A stretch of DNA of 54,622 nt from Acidimicrobiia bacterium (GTDB taxonomy: Bacteria > Actinomycetota > Acidimicrobiia > IMCC26256 > PALSA-555). Where the stretch lies: assembly GCA_009694295.1 (NCBI GenBank), contig SHVJ01000004.1, positions 1 to 54,622 of the forward strand, written 5' to 3'. Each line of letters begins with the position of its first letter. Position 1 is the stretch's first letter. The notes below the pieces were generated by a model that saw only the letters and a list, made by a program, of their open reading frames with translations, made no database searches and had not been told where the DNA came from. The position numbers and the translations under genes are program-made. This document shows positions 27,771-37,291 of the stretch, one piece after another.

Positions 27771-30611
27771 TCAGGCGATCACGAAGTTGACGAGCCGGCC
27801 CGGGACCACGATCACCTTGCGCACCGTGGCGCCTTCGAGCAGCGCCGCGATGCGCTCGTCGGCCCGGGCGGCCGCTTCGAGCGCATCGTCGGAGATCCCC
27901 GACGGCACCCGAATCGTCGCGCGCACCTTGCCATTGATCTGGACCGGCACCTCGATCTCGTCTTCGACGAGCAGTGCCGGATCGAACTCGGGAAACGGCT
28001 CGTACGCGAGCGTGGCGGGACGGCCGAGGCGCTGCCACAGCTCTTCCCCAACGTGAGGGGTGAGTGGGGCGAGCATCAACACCATCGGCTCCACGACCTC
28101 GCGCGGCGCCGCACCTCGATCGGCGACCACTTGAGTGAGCCGGTTGTTGAGCTCGAAGAGACGAGCGATCGCGGTGTTGAACTTCAAATCGCCCATGTCG
28201 TCACGAACCGCGGAGATCGTGCGGTGCAGGAGTCGACGCGTCTCCTCGTCCGTCGGTTCGTCGCTCACGCGGACCTCGCCCGAATCCTCGTCGACCACGT
28301 TGCGCCAGAGCCGTTGGAGGAAACGGTGCACACCGATGATGTCGGTGGTGCTCCATGGCCGGCTGGCGTCGAGTGGTCCGGTGAACATCTCGTAGAGCCG
28401 CAGGGTGTCGGCGCCGTAGTCGCGGTAGATGTCGTCGGGTGCGACGGTGTTCTTCAACCCCTTCCCCATCTTCCCGAACTCGCGAGTGACTTCTTCTCCG
28501 TTGAAGAAGAACTTCCCGTCGCGCTCTTCGACCTCTGCTGCTTCGACTGCAATCCCGCGTTGGTCTCGATAGAGAAACGCCTGGATGTAGCCCTGGTTGT
28601 AGAGCCGGTGGAACGGTTCGACCGTCGAGACGTGGCCGAGGTCGAACAGCACCTTCTGCCAGAAGCGCGCGTACAAGAGGTGCAGCACGGCGTGCTCAAC
28701 GCCACCTACATAGAGGTCGACCCCGCCCGGGGGCATCCAGTACTCCTCGATCTCGCGATCGACCAGCGCGTCCTCGTTGGTGGGATCGAGGTAGCGCAGG
28801 AAGTACCAGCACGAGCCCGCCCACTGCGGCATCGTGTTCGTCTCGCGGAGGTACCGCTTCGGTCCGTCGCCCAAGTCGAGCACCACTTCCAGCCATTGCT
28901 CAGCGCGCGCGAGTGGGGGCGCCGGATCGCTCGCCGCGTCGTCGGGGTCGAGCGCGGCGGGCCGGAAGTCGTCGAGGTCGGGCAGCTCAACGGGAAGCAG
29001 CGACGCGGGGACCGCTCGCGGAAGCCCGTCCTCGCCGTACACAATCGGGAACGGCTCGCCCCAGTAGCGCTGACGACTGAAGAGCCAATCGCGCAACTTG
29101 TAGTTGATGGTCGGCGCGCCGGCCCCGTGCTCGACGAGCCACTCCCCGATCTTGTGCTTCGCGTCGGCGATGTTGAGCCCGTCGAGGAATCCGCTGTTGA
29201 TCGCTGGGCCGTCGCCCAGGTACGGACCTTCGAAGTCGTCGTCGGGTGGCGCGACCGTGCGCACGATGGGGACGTCGAACTTCTCGGCGAACTCCCAGTC
29301 GCGCTCATCCTGACCCGGTACGGCCATGATGGCCCCGGTGCCGTAGCCCATGAGTACGTAGTCGGCAATGAAGATCGGGATGTCGCCGTCGGTCAGCGGG
29401 TTGCGAGCGAACGCTCCCGTGAACACACCGGTCTTCTCGCGCCCTTCGGCCTGGCGTTCCATCTCCGACTGCTTGCCCGCGAACTCGCGGTACTTGGCGA
29501 CGGCGTCTCGCGGCGACACATCGGCACCGAACTCGCCCTTCCAACGCGCGGCAGTGTTCGACGGCCAGTCGTCGGGCACGAGCGCGTCGACGAGGGGATG
29601 CTCGGGCGCAAGCACCATGTACGTGGCGCCGAACACGGTGTCGGGGCGCGTGGTGAACACCTCGAGTTCTTCATCGTGGTCCACGAGCGGGAAACGAATC
29701 GTGGCGCCGACGCTGCGGCCGATCCAGTTGCGTTGCATCAGCTTGATCGGGTCGGGCCAGTCCAACAGGTCGAGGTCGCCAAGGAGGCGCTCGGCGTACG
29801 CGGTGATGCGAAGCGTCCACTGCTTCAACGGCTTCTTGAAGACGGGGAAGTTGCCGCGGTCACTGCGGCCGTCGGCGGTGACTTCTTCGTTGGCGAGCAC
29901 CGTGCCCAGTCCCGGGCACCAGTTGACGACCGCCTCGTTGAGAAATGCGAGTCGGTACGAGTTCACGACCTCCCGGCGCGTGCGCTCGTCGAGGTCGGAC
30001 CACGGCGTGCCGTCAGGATTGGCGTCGCCCGTCGGCTCGCGGCGGCCGGCCTCGAAATCGGCGACGAGCTCGGCGATCGGCCGAGCCCGATCGGCCTCGG
30101 CGTCGTACCAAGACTCGAAGATCTGCAGGAAGATCCACTGCGTCCAGCGGTAGTAGGCGACGTCGGTAGTCGCCACGCTGCGGCGCGGATCGTGACCGAG
30201 CCCGAGCGCGCGCAACTGGCGGCGCATGTTGGCAATGTTCGCCTCGGTGGCGGTACGAGGGTGCTGACCGGTCTCGAGTGCGTACTGCTCAGCCGGAAGG
30301 CCGAACGCGTCGTAGCCGAGGGCGTGCAGCACGTTGCGCCCGTTCATCCGCTGAAAGCGCGCGTACACGTCGGTGCCGATGTAGCCGAGCGGGTGACCCA
30401 CGTGCAGGCCAGCACCACTCGGGTACGGGAACATGTCGAGCACGTAGAGCTTTTCTTTGCCCTTCACCTGCTCGAATCCTTCGGAGAGCGCGCCGGACGG
30501 GTTCGGCGCCCAGAAGGTGTGCTGCTCCTCCCAGTGGTCTTGCCACTTGCGCTCGATCTCATTGGCCAGCCGCGCGGTGTACCGGGAGGCAGGCGCGGTG
30601 TCGTCATTCAT
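27771..30611 (-). CDS. leuS: Leucyl-tRNA synthetase
   Basis: [22 protein letters not shown] (HIGH region), editing-domain motifs, KMGKGLKN (KMSKS-like). ATG start at 30611 preferred. Confidence 0.96.
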   Translation of the reverse strand: MNDDTAPASRYTARLANEIERKWQDHWEEQHTFWAPNPSGALSEGFEQVKGKEKLYVLDMFPYPSGAGLHVGHPLGYIGTDVYARFQRMNGRNVLHALGYDAFGLPAEQYALETGQHPRTATEANIANMRRQLRALGLGHDPRRSVATTDVAYYRWTQWIFLQIFESWYDAEADRARPIAELVADFEAGRREPTGDANPDGTPWSDLDERTRREVVNSYRLAFLNEAVVNWCPGLGTVLANEEVTADGRSDRGNFPVFKKPLKQWTLRITAYAERLLGDLDLLDWPDPIKLMQRNWIGRSVGATIRFPLVDHDEELEVFTTRPDTVFGATYMVLAPEHPLVDALVPDDWPSNTAARWKGEFGADVSPRDAVAKYREFAGKQSEMERQAEGREKTGVFTGAFARNPLTDGDIPIFIADYVLMGYGTGAIMAVPGQDERDWEFAEKFDVPIVRTVAPPDDDFEGPYLGDGPAINSGFLDGLNIADAKHKIGEWLVEHGAGAPTINYKLRDWLFSRQRYWGEPFPIVYGEDGLPRAVPASLLPVELPDLDDFRPAALDPDDAASDPAPPLARAEQWLEVVLDLGDGPKRYLRETNTMPQWAGSCWYFLRYLDPTNEDALVDREIEEYWMPPGGVDLYVGGVEHAVLHLLYARFWQKVLFDLGHVSTVEPFHRLYNQGYIQAFLYRDQRGIAVEAAEVEERDGKFFFNGEEVTREFGKMGKGLKNTVAPDDIYRDYGADTLRLYEMFTGPLDASRPWSTTDIIGVHRFLQRLWRNVVDEDSGEVRVSDEPTDEETRRLLHRTISAVRDDMGDLKFNTAIARLFELNNRLTQVVADRGAAPREVVEPMVLMLAPLTPHVGEELWQRLGRPATLAYEPFPEFDPALLVEDEIEVPVQINGKVRATIRVPSGISDDALEAAARADERIAALLEGATVRKVIVVPGRLVNFVIA

Positions 30612-30709
30612 CGCGGGCGAGCGTAGCGAGGCAGTCTCGCGATCTTTCCGTAATTGCATGGCGAAGGAACGGTGTGCGCGTACTCACTGATATCGTTGTC
30701 CCTTCTCGG

Positions 30710-30783
30710 GGGCCTGTGGCTCAGTCCGGTAGAGCACCTCCATGGCATGGAGGGGGTCGAGGGTTCGAGTCCCTCCAGGTCCA
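30710..30783 (+). tRNA. tRNA-Ala(GGC)
   Basis: 74-nt cloverleaf: acceptor GGGCCTG/CAGGTCC with G3:U70, D stem GCTC/GAGC, anticodon stem CCTCC/GGAGG with loop ATGGCAT, T arm GAGGG-TTCGAGT-CCCTC; no encoded CCA. Confidence 0.96.
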
Positions 30784-30866
30784 CTCTCCGTGGTATTCCT
30801 TTCACCTCCAGTGAGGGGCGTGTGTGGGCATCGAGCCGCCGCCCATTGGCGCGAGACTCATTGCTC

Positions 30867-31616
30867 GTGCTCAGCCAGCAGCAGATTGACCGGTTTGATC
30901 GGGATGGGTTTCTCGCCCTCGATCGGCCGTTCGTCTCCACCGACGACCTCGAAGTGGCGCGGCGACTCATCGACGGATTGTTCGAGCGCTTCGACGAGCT
31001 TCCCAGCGACCTCGCCTACGACCTCGGTGATGTGCAACTCCACGACGGACCGCAGCAGCTCCCAGAGATCAACGACGTGCTCCGGCTCGAGCCTCGACTC
31101 CTGACCACAGCCGCCTTTGCGCGTTGTCGCGACTTGGCCGCCGAGCTGTTGGGGAACAAGGTCAAGTGCTCGTTCTCCCACGCCATCAACAAGCCTTCGC
31201 ACACCGGCGCGGCCAGAGAGTGGCACCAGGATCTTGCCGACGCACCGCACCTGGCGGGAGTCGACGCGGTGCACATCTGGTTCGCGCTCCAGGATGTGAA
31301 CGAGGCCAACGGCTGCATGCGCTTCATCCCTGACGACGAGCATTCCCGTCTCCTGCCCCATCGACAGCGTGGCGGGAGCTCCCTGGCGCACGCGCTCGTC
31401 GCCGACGGCGTCGATCGCACACGGGCCATTGCCTGCCCCTTGCAGGGCGGGATGGCGACCGTTCACCGGCCGATGACGCTCCACTCGACCGGGCCCAACA
31501 CGACCCACGAGCCGCGCCTGGCTTGGATCATGCACTTCCATCGAGAGGCGCCGCGACCGCTGAGCGTCAGAGCCCGACGCTCGTTGTCACGGATCAAACG
31601 GTCGCTGCACGCCTGA
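30867..31616 (+). CDS. Phytanoyl-CoA dioxygenase (PhyH) family protein
   Basis: Fe/2OG oxygenase pattern: EWHQDLAD and GGMATVHRPMTLHSTGPN...RLAWIMHFHR. Start GTG 30867 or TTG 30861. Confidence 0.85.
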   Translation: MLSQQQIDRFDRDGFLALDRPFVSTDDLEVARRLIDGLFERFDELPSDLAYDLGDVQLHDGPQQLPEINDVLRLEPRLLTTAAFARCRDLAAELLGNKVKCSFSHAINKPSHTGAAREWHQDLADAPHLAGVDAVHIWFALQDVNEANGCMRFIPDDEHSRLLPHRQRGGSSLAHALVADGVDRTRAIACPLQGGMATVHRPMTLHSTGPNTTHEPRLAWIMHFHREAPRPLSVRARRSLSRIKRSLHA

Positions 31617-31660
31617 ATCTTTCCGGCATCGCGCGAGCGCTTCACTACCCTCAGATCCTC

Positions 31661-32317
31661 ATGATCGGGATCATCGACTACCGAGCTGGCAACGCGCCCA
31701 GCGTGGGGTACGCGCTGACCCGGCTCGGCATCGAGCACGAACTCGTCGACACGCCCGAGCGAATCGAGACGCTCGACCGCATCATCCTTCCCGGGGTTGG
31801 CGCCGCACGAGCGACGATCAACTCGCTCGAGTCGTCAGGCCTGGTCGAGCCTCTCACGCGTCGTGTGCGCGACGACGGCGTGCCGTTCCTCGGCATCTGC
31901 ATCGGGCTCCAGGTGCTCTTCGAGCACTCCGAGGAGAGCGACACGGCCTGCCTCGGATGGGTCCCCGGCGAGGTCCGGCGCTTCCCCGATACGGCCCGAG
32001 TCCCTCAGATCGGTTGGAACGCGGTGCACGTGCAGCGCGACCACCCGCTCACGGCATCCTTCCCCGATGGCGGTCACTGCTACTTCGTGAACTCGTACTA
32101 CGCGGTCCCGACGAGCGACGACGACGTGCTCGGCCGTACCGACTACGGCCTCGAGTTCTGTTCCGTCGTGGCCCACGACAACATCGTCGCCACGCAGTTC
32201 CACGCGGAGAAGAGCGGACCGCTGGGACTCGGCTTGCTCGCCGCCTTCGCCCAGTGGGACCCCGCATCACGGGATTTGGCATCACGGGATTTGGCATCAG
32301 GAGATTCGACATGCTGA
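31661..32317 (+). CDS. hisH: Imidazole glycerol phosphate synthase glutaminase subunit (HisH family)
   Basis: MIGIIDYRAGNAPSVGYAL, ILPGVGAA, LGICIGLQVLFE (Cys nucleophile), VATQFHAEKSG (His/Glu). Confidence 0.88.
   Translation: MIGIIDYRAGNAPSVGYALTRLGIEHELVDTPERIETLDRIILPGVGAARATINSLESSGLVEPLTRRVRDDGVPFLGICIGLQVLFEHSEESDTACLGWVPGEVRRFPDTARVPQIGWNAVHVQRDHPLTASFPDGGHCYFVNSYYAVPTSDDDVLGRTDYGLEFCSVVAHDNIVATQFHAEKSGPLGLGLLAAFAQWDPASRDLASRDLASGDSTC
32264..32308. repeat. 15-bp tandem repeat, 3 units, at the hisH 3' end
   Basis: gcatcacgggatttg / gcatcacgggatttg / gcatcaggagattcg; encodes ASRDL ASRDL ASGDS, ending 2 nt before the hisF ATG. Confidence 0.95.
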
Positions 32318-33108
32318 CCAAGCGGTTGATCGCCTGCTTCGACGTGGTCGACGGCCGGGTCACGAAGGCCCAACAGTTCCAGGACAACATCGACGTGGCA
32401 CCCGCAGAGGAGCTCGCACAGCGCCTCTACGACGACCAGATCGACGAGATCGTGTTTTACGACATCACGGCAAGCGCCCAACGGCGCAAGATCGATCTCG
32501 ACACGGTGCGCCGAGTGGCGCAGCACGTGTTCGTACCCTTCACCGTCGGCGGCGGCATCCGGTCGGTCGACGACATGTTCGAGGTGCTCAAGGCCGGCGC
32601 CGAGAAGATCAGCGTCGACTCCATGGCAGTGCGCAACCCCGACATCATCCGCCAGGGCGCTGAGGCCTTCGGACGACAGTGCGTGGTGCTCAGCACCCAG
32701 GTGAAGCACGTGGGCATCCGTGCAGGACTCCCGAGTGGCTACGAGGTGTTCATCGACGGCGCCCGCGAACCGACGGGCATGGACGCGCTCGACTGGGTGC
32801 GGCGCGGCGAAGACCTCGGCGCGGGCGAGATCGTGGTCAACAGCATCGATCGCGACGGCACCGCGTCGGGCTACGACCTCGACATCACGAGCGCGGTCGC
32901 CGCGTCGGTGAACGTGCCGGTGATCGCCTCGGGTGGTGCCGGCACGGTCGAGCACATCGCCGACGGCCTCACGACGGGCGGTGCACAGGCCGCCATCATC
33001 AGCTCGATCCTCTACTCACCGCGCTTGGAACGGAACCTCGGTGTTCGCGAGCTGAAGGAAGGACTCGCGGCACGCAACGTGCCGATGCGGCCCTATCTCG
33101 AGACCTGA
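32311..33108 (+). CDS. HisF family (beta/alpha)8 protein with substituted catalytic residues
   Basis: MLTKRLIACFDVVDGRVTK, FYDITAS, FTVGGGIRSV, NSIDRDGTASGYD, VIASGGAG. Residue 130 is Gln and residue 103 is Asp. Confidence 0.88.
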   Translation: MLTKRLIACFDVVDGRVTKAQQFQDNIDVAPAEELAQRLYDDQIDEIVFYDITASAQRRKIDLDTVRRVAQHVFVPFTVGGGIRSVDDMFEVLKAGAEKISVDSMAVRNPDIIRQGAEAFGRQCVVLSTQVKHVGIRAGLPSGYEVFIDGAREPTGMDALDWVRRGEDLGAGEIVVNSIDRDGTASGYDLDITSAVAASVNVPVIASGGAGTVEHIADGLTTGGAQAAIISSILYSPRLERNLGVRELKEGLAARNVPMRPYLET

Positions 33109-33509
33109 CGAGCCGCTTCCGGCCCATCGGTCACCTCGACGCGCGCCGCGTCGGCCCACAAGCGGTCGAGGTCGTAGAACTCACGCGTTTCTTCGAGGAA
33201 GACGTGGACGACCACGTCGGCATAGTCAAGCAGCACCCACGTCGCGTCGCCCAGTCCTTCGACGCCGATCGGACGCGAGCCATCGTGCTCTCGCATCACG
33301 AGCTGCACCTCGTCGACGATCGTTCGCACGAGACGCGTGTTTGATGCGCTCACCAACACGAAGTAGTCGATGATGCTGATGATTTCACCGATGTCGAGGA
33401 GCGCGATGTCCTCACCATTCTTTGCCAATGCCGCTTCGGCAGCGATGCGGGCACGGGATCGAGCGTCGACGCGAGCGTCTTCTCTCGCGTCGGAGTGCGA
33501 GCTGCTCAA
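33093..33509 (-). CDS. rsfS: Ribosomal silencing factor RsfS
   Basis: GEDIALLDIGEIISIIDYFVLVSASNTRLVRTIVDEVQ...GLGDATWVLLDYADVVVHVFLEETREFYDLDRLWADA. TTG 33509 is a plausible start; start uncertain. Confidence 0.9.
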   Translation of the reverse strand: MSSSHSDAREDARVDARSRARIAAEAALAKNGEDIALLDIGEIISIIDYFVLVSASNTRLVRTIVDEVQLVMREHDGSRPIGVEGLGDATWVLLDYADVVVHVFLEETREFYDLDRLWADAARVEVTDGPEAARQVSR

Positions 33510-33525
33510 GCGGCCCGCCCAGTCG

Positions 33526-34116
33526 TCATCGATCGCCAGTGTAGAGGCCGCGTTCGCGAATGCCTTGCACGACGACCGGCGGCACGAGTCCATCGATCGG
33601 ACGACCGTCGGCAAGCCGATCGCGAATGTCGGTCGACGACACATCGAGGCGCGGGATCGGTAGATGCTCAACGCGCCAACCATCACCAGGCGGTACGGCG
33701 TGCTCGCCCTCGCGTTCGATCACCACGACCGTTGCCAGCGCTCGCGTGGCGTCGAGGCGCTTCCATGTCGACATGTTCGCGACCGCGTCTGCTCCAAGGA
33801 TCAGGAACAGGTCTCGTTCGGGTGCTAGGAGCGCTTCGAGCGTGTCGGCGGTGATCGACGGAGCATCGCGATCGATTTCGATCGCGCTGGCCTCGATGCC
33901 GTCGACGCCATCGAACGCCGCTTCCACCAACGCCAGACGATCCGCTGCGGAAGCCACGACTCGATCGCGCTTCTGCCAGGGATCGCCGGCGACCACCACG
34001 AGCACCCGATCCAGTTTCAGTGCCGAGCGGGCATCCACCGCCGCCACGACGTGCCCGATGTGGACGGGATCAAAGGTCCCGCCGAGCACGCCCATGCGCT
34101 CTGCGCGTTCGGCCAC
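33526..34116 (-). CDS. nadD: Nicotinate-nucleotide adenylyltransferase
   Basis: GVLGGTFDPVHIGHVVAA, DLFLILGADAVANMSTWKR, RLDVSSTDIRDRLADGRPIDGLVPPVV. Confidence 0.95.
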   Translation of the reverse strand: MAERAERMGVLGGTFDPVHIGHVVAAVDARSALKLDRVLVVVAGDPWQKRDRVVASAADRLALVEAAFDGVDGIEASAIEIDRDAPSITADTLEALLAPERDLFLILGADAVANMSTWKRLDATRALATVVVIEREGEHAVPPGDGWRVEHLPIPRLDVSSTDIRDRLADGRPIDGLVPPVVVQGIRERGLYTGDR

Positions 34117-34203
34117 CGCGGCAGTGTACGAGGCTGTCGTTGAGACACTGGGCGTTCATATTCCGGCCACGCACCTGAAGCGCTTGCTCGGTAGCCTCGG
34201 GTC

Positions 34204-34875
34204 GTGACCGGAGAAGGCACGAGCCTGCTTGTTCGCGTCTGGTTGCCCGACCGCCCCGGCGCGCTCGGTCTGGTCGCATCGCGAATCGGTTCTGTCGGTG
34301 GCGACATCGTTGGCATCGACGTGCTCGAGCGAGGCGCCAACATCGCCGTTGACGAGTTCGCGGTGCTCCTCCAAGACGGCAGCCTCGTCGACCTGCTGGT
34401 CCGGGAGATCGAACAGGTCGACGGCGCGTCGGTCGAAGAGGTCCGATTCGTCGACGCGTTCCCTGATCCTCGTCTCGATGCCCTCGAATCGGCCGCGACG
34501 CTGTGCGAGGCGAGCTCAGTCGACGATCTCCAGCAAACCCTGCTCGCGCACACCCGTCGGGAGTTCCTTGCTGACTGGACGGCCTTGCTGCGCGCCGGCG
34601 CTGTGGTCGACACCTTCGGCGACGCACACCCGCCGGCTGATCTGCTGGCCGCACTCGCCGCAGGCACGACGGCGTCGCCCCGAGTCGCTGATGGCACCAC
34701 CGGGCCCGAGGACCTTGCGGTGGCTTCTCTCCCCCGGCACGACGCGACCCTGCTCATCGGACGCGCCGGACACCCGTTCCGCCGCCGCGAACGCGCGCAA
34801 CTCCTCGCTCTCGCAAGGATCGCCGACCGCGCCTGGATCCTCCTCGACGACTACCCAGGGTTCTTGGCACGCTGA
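34204..34875 (+). CDS. ACT domain-containing protein
   Basis: N-terminal LLVRVWLPDRPGALGLVASRIGSVGGDIVGIDVLER typical of ACT; remainder unassigned. Confidence 0.75.
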   Translation: MTGEGTSLLVRVWLPDRPGALGLVASRIGSVGGDIVGIDVLERGANIAVDEFAVLLQDGSLVDLLVREIEQVDGASVEEVRFVDAFPDPRLDALESAATLCEASSVDDLQQTLLAHTRREFLADWTALLRAGAVVDTFGDAHPPADLLAALAAGTTASPRVADGTTGPEDLAVASLPRHDATLLIGRAGHPFRRRERAQLLALARIADRAWILLDDYPGFLAR

Positions 34876-34902
34876 CGCTCGCATAGCGAGCGTCAGCGTG
34901 CC
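34866..34902. terminator. Long palindrome, copy 1 (bidirectional terminator-like)
   Basis: GGCACGCTGACGCTCGC-ATA-GCGAGCGTCAGCGTGCC: 17-bp perfect arms, followed by GAAAAA on plus; preceded by TTTTT-CG context on minus. Lies between convergent genes. Confidence 0.85.
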
Positions 34903-34916
34903 GAAAAACCGGGGCG

Positions 34917-36338
34917 TCAGCCTGCTTCGGCGATCGTGGAGACGAAGCGCTCGAGTTGGCGGAGGTTGCGGCACTCGTAGACGCCATCGCAGTGAGCCGC
35001 GTACTCGGCAATCACCGAGTCGCCGGTGTCCCAGTAGCCCTTGGGCTCGGGGTTGAGCCAATAGAGGTGCTTGGCCCGCTTGCGCAGCGCATCGAGCACC
35101 CACGCCTGCGGTGCGTGGTAGTTGTTGCGCGCATCGCCGAGCAGGATGATCGACGACTTCGGCGTGACCTCTTTGAGATGCCGGTCGTGGAACACCTCGA
35201 GTGCGTGGCCGTAGTCGGAGTGGCCGTCGACCCAGACGACATCGGCCTCGGTGTTCACCCGGTGGACGGCGTCCATCACGTCGTCGGACTCCTGGAAGAA
35301 GCGCGTGACCTCGTCGATGCCGTCGATGAACACCCACGACCGCACCTTGGAAAACTGGCTCGCCATCGCATAGACGAACTGCAAGGTGAACCGGGCGAAG
35401 CTCGCGACGGATCCGGAGATGTCGGCCACCACCATGATCTCCGGCTTCGACGGGTGCGGATTCCGGAACTTGGGTTCCGCCGGCACGCCGCCGTACGAGA
35501 GCGACGCGCGCACCGTGCGACGGAAGTCGAGGTGGCCCCGGTGCAGACGCCGACGCCGCTGCGCGAGGCGGGCCGCCAATGTCCTAGTCAGCGGGTAGAT
35601 CGCCCGTTGGAGCGACAGCATCTCGTCGCGAGAGGCGTGCATGAAATCGACGTCTTCGGGCAGCGGCTTGCGCAACGTACGCGCCATTGCCTCGACTCCC
35701 CGATCGGCAACGAGCCGACGACGGATCTCCGCCTCGACCAGCTCACGCAGCGTGCGCAGCCGCTCGTCGAACTCCTCGCGCTGGAGGCGCTGCGACAGCT
35801 CGTCGTCGGGCACCTCTCCCGCCTGTTGTGCGCGACCCATGAGCCGCGCACCGAGGTCGTCGAGATCAAGCTGCCGCAACGTGCGGTACAAGTAGTACGT
35901 GCCACCCACCGGACGGCCGGGCTCCATGCCTGCGAATGCGGTGACGGCCATCCCCGCCAGCCGGCGAAGCTCGTCACGGTCCATCGACATCAAAGCTGCG
36001 AGGAGCATCGCCGCGAGCTCTTCGCGTGACATGTCGCTGCCCGCGCCACCGCCACCAGCAGCTTCGGCCGCGAGCTGTTCCCAGAGCTCGTCGTCGGCGC
36101 CACCTTCGCCATCGACACCGGGCGAGTACAGCGAGAAGTACACGTCGAACACGGTCTCGAACGCGTTCCAGTGGTTGTGGTGCTTGACGAGCGTGGCGCC
36201 GAGTGCCGCCTTGAACACGTCGCGCTCCGCAATGTCGACGTGCTCGACGGCACGCATGGCGTCGAGGTTCTCGGTCATCGACACCGGCAGCCCCGCCGCT
36301 CGAAGCTCGTGTACGAAACCCTGAAGCACGTCCAACAC
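34917..36338 (-). CDS. VWA domain-containing CoxE-like protein
   Basis: MVVADISGSVASFARFTLQFVYAMASQFSKVRSWVFIDGIDEVT (MIDAS-like DISGS); paired with a MoxR-like ATPase. Confidence 0.88.
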   Translation of the reverse strand: MLDVLQGFVHELRAAGLPVSMTENLDAMRAVEHVDIAERDVFKAALGATLVKHHNHWNAFETVFDVYFSLYSPGVDGEGGADDELWEQLAAEAAGGGGAGSDMSREELAAMLLAALMSMDRDELRRLAGMAVTAFAGMEPGRPVGGTYYLYRTLRQLDLDDLGARLMGRAQQAGEVPDDELSQRLQREEFDERLRTLRELVEAEIRRRLVADRGVEAMARTLRKPLPEDVDFMHASRDEMLSLQRAIYPLTRTLAARLAQRRRRLHRGHLDFRRTVRASLSYGGVPAEPKFRNPHPSKPEIMVVADISGSVASFARFTLQFVYAMASQFSKVRSWVFIDGIDEVTRFFQESDDVMDAVHRVNTEADVVWVDGHSDYGHALEVFHDRHLKEVTPKSSIILLGDARNNYHAPQAWVLDALRKRAKHLYWLNPEPKGYWDTGDSVIAEYAAHCDGVYECRNLRQLERFVSTIAEAG

Positions 36339-36394
36339 TCTTGCTACGCTCCCGCTCCGCTACTTCCGCCTCGCTCCGCATGCATTACGTCACG

Positions 36395-37282
36395 TCACTT
36401 TGCTGGAGCGGGTTTCTCCTCAGGCACCAGTTCTTTGCGCGCCTTCGCGATGTCGCTCTGGTACTTGAGAAGCACGTGCAGCGTCTCCCCGATGACCTCG
36501 GGTGAGATCTCCTTCTTGCCCAGGTAGAGCAGCGTGCGGGCCCAGTCGATCGTCTCGGAGATCGACGGCGCCTTCTTCAGCTCGAGCTCACGGATCGATC
36601 GCACGACCCCCGCCACCTGCGCGGCGAGCTCGTCGTCGATCTCGGGCACGCGCACCCGCACAATGTCCTTCTCGCGCTCGAGGTCGGGATAGTCGACATG
36701 CAGGTAGAGACACCGGCGCTTCAAGGCTTCTGACAGCTCACGCGTGTTGTTCGACGTGAGGATGACGATCGGGATCTGGTTGCCCTTGATCGTGCCGAGC
36801 TCGGGGATCGACACCTGGAAGTCGGAAAGCACTTCGAGCAGCAACGCCTCGGTCTCGATCTCGACGCGGTCGACTTCGTCGATGAGCAACACGATCGGCT
36901 CTTCGGCCCGGATGGCTTCGAGCAGTGGCCGCGTGAGCAGAAACTCCTCGGAGAAGATGTCGGTCTCGACATCGCTCCAGTTCGTCTCGTGCTCGCGGTC
37001 GGACTGGATGCGCAGCAGCTGCTTCTTGTAGTTCCACTCGTACAGCGCTTTGGACTCGTCGAGACCCTCGTAGCACTGGAGACGGATCAGTCGCGACCCG
37101 GTGCTCTGCGCGATCGCCTTGGCGAGCTCGGTCTTGCCCACGCCGGCCGGGCCCTCGACGAGCACCGGCTTCTCCAGGCGGTCGGCGAGATAGACGACGC
37201 CGGCGATGTTGGCGTCGGACAGATAGTCGACGCTGCGCAGACGTTCGATGACATCGGGTACTGACTCAAACTGATTGGACAC
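36395..37282 (-). CDS. MoxR family AAA ATPase
   Basis: VLVEGPAGVGKTELAKAIAQ (Walker A), EPIVLLIDEVDRVE (Walker B), SNNTRELSEALKRRCLYLHVDYPD. Confidence 0.92.
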   Translation of the reverse strand: MSNQFESVPDVIERLRSVDYLSDANIAGVVYLADRLEKPVLVEGPAGVGKTELAKAIAQSTGSRLIRLQCYEGLDESKALYEWNYKKQLLRIQSDREHETNWSDVETDIFSEEFLLTRPLLEAIRAEEPIVLLIDEVDRVEIETEALLLEVLSDFQVSIPELGTIKGNQIPIVILTSNNTRELSEALKRRCLYLHVDYPDLEREKDIVRVRVPEIDDELAAQVAGVVRSIRELELKKAPSISETIDWARTLLYLGKKEISPEVIGETLHVLLKYQSDIAKARKELVPEEKPAPAK

Positions 37283-37291
37283 TGCTCTTCC

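Noticed and set aside
28053-30626. 857-aa plus-strand ORF antisense to leuS (and other long antisense ORFs, e.g. 39643-41475, 41511-43574, 50229-52067)
   Set aside because: Mirror-frame ORFs of high-GC genes; Arg/His/Val-rich composition, no recognisable domain; the opposite strand encodes clear housekeeping proteins.
30612-30709. T-box or other leader regulating leuS
   Set aside because: No T-box sequence (UGGN-type element) or specifier-loop architecture recognisable upstream of leuS.
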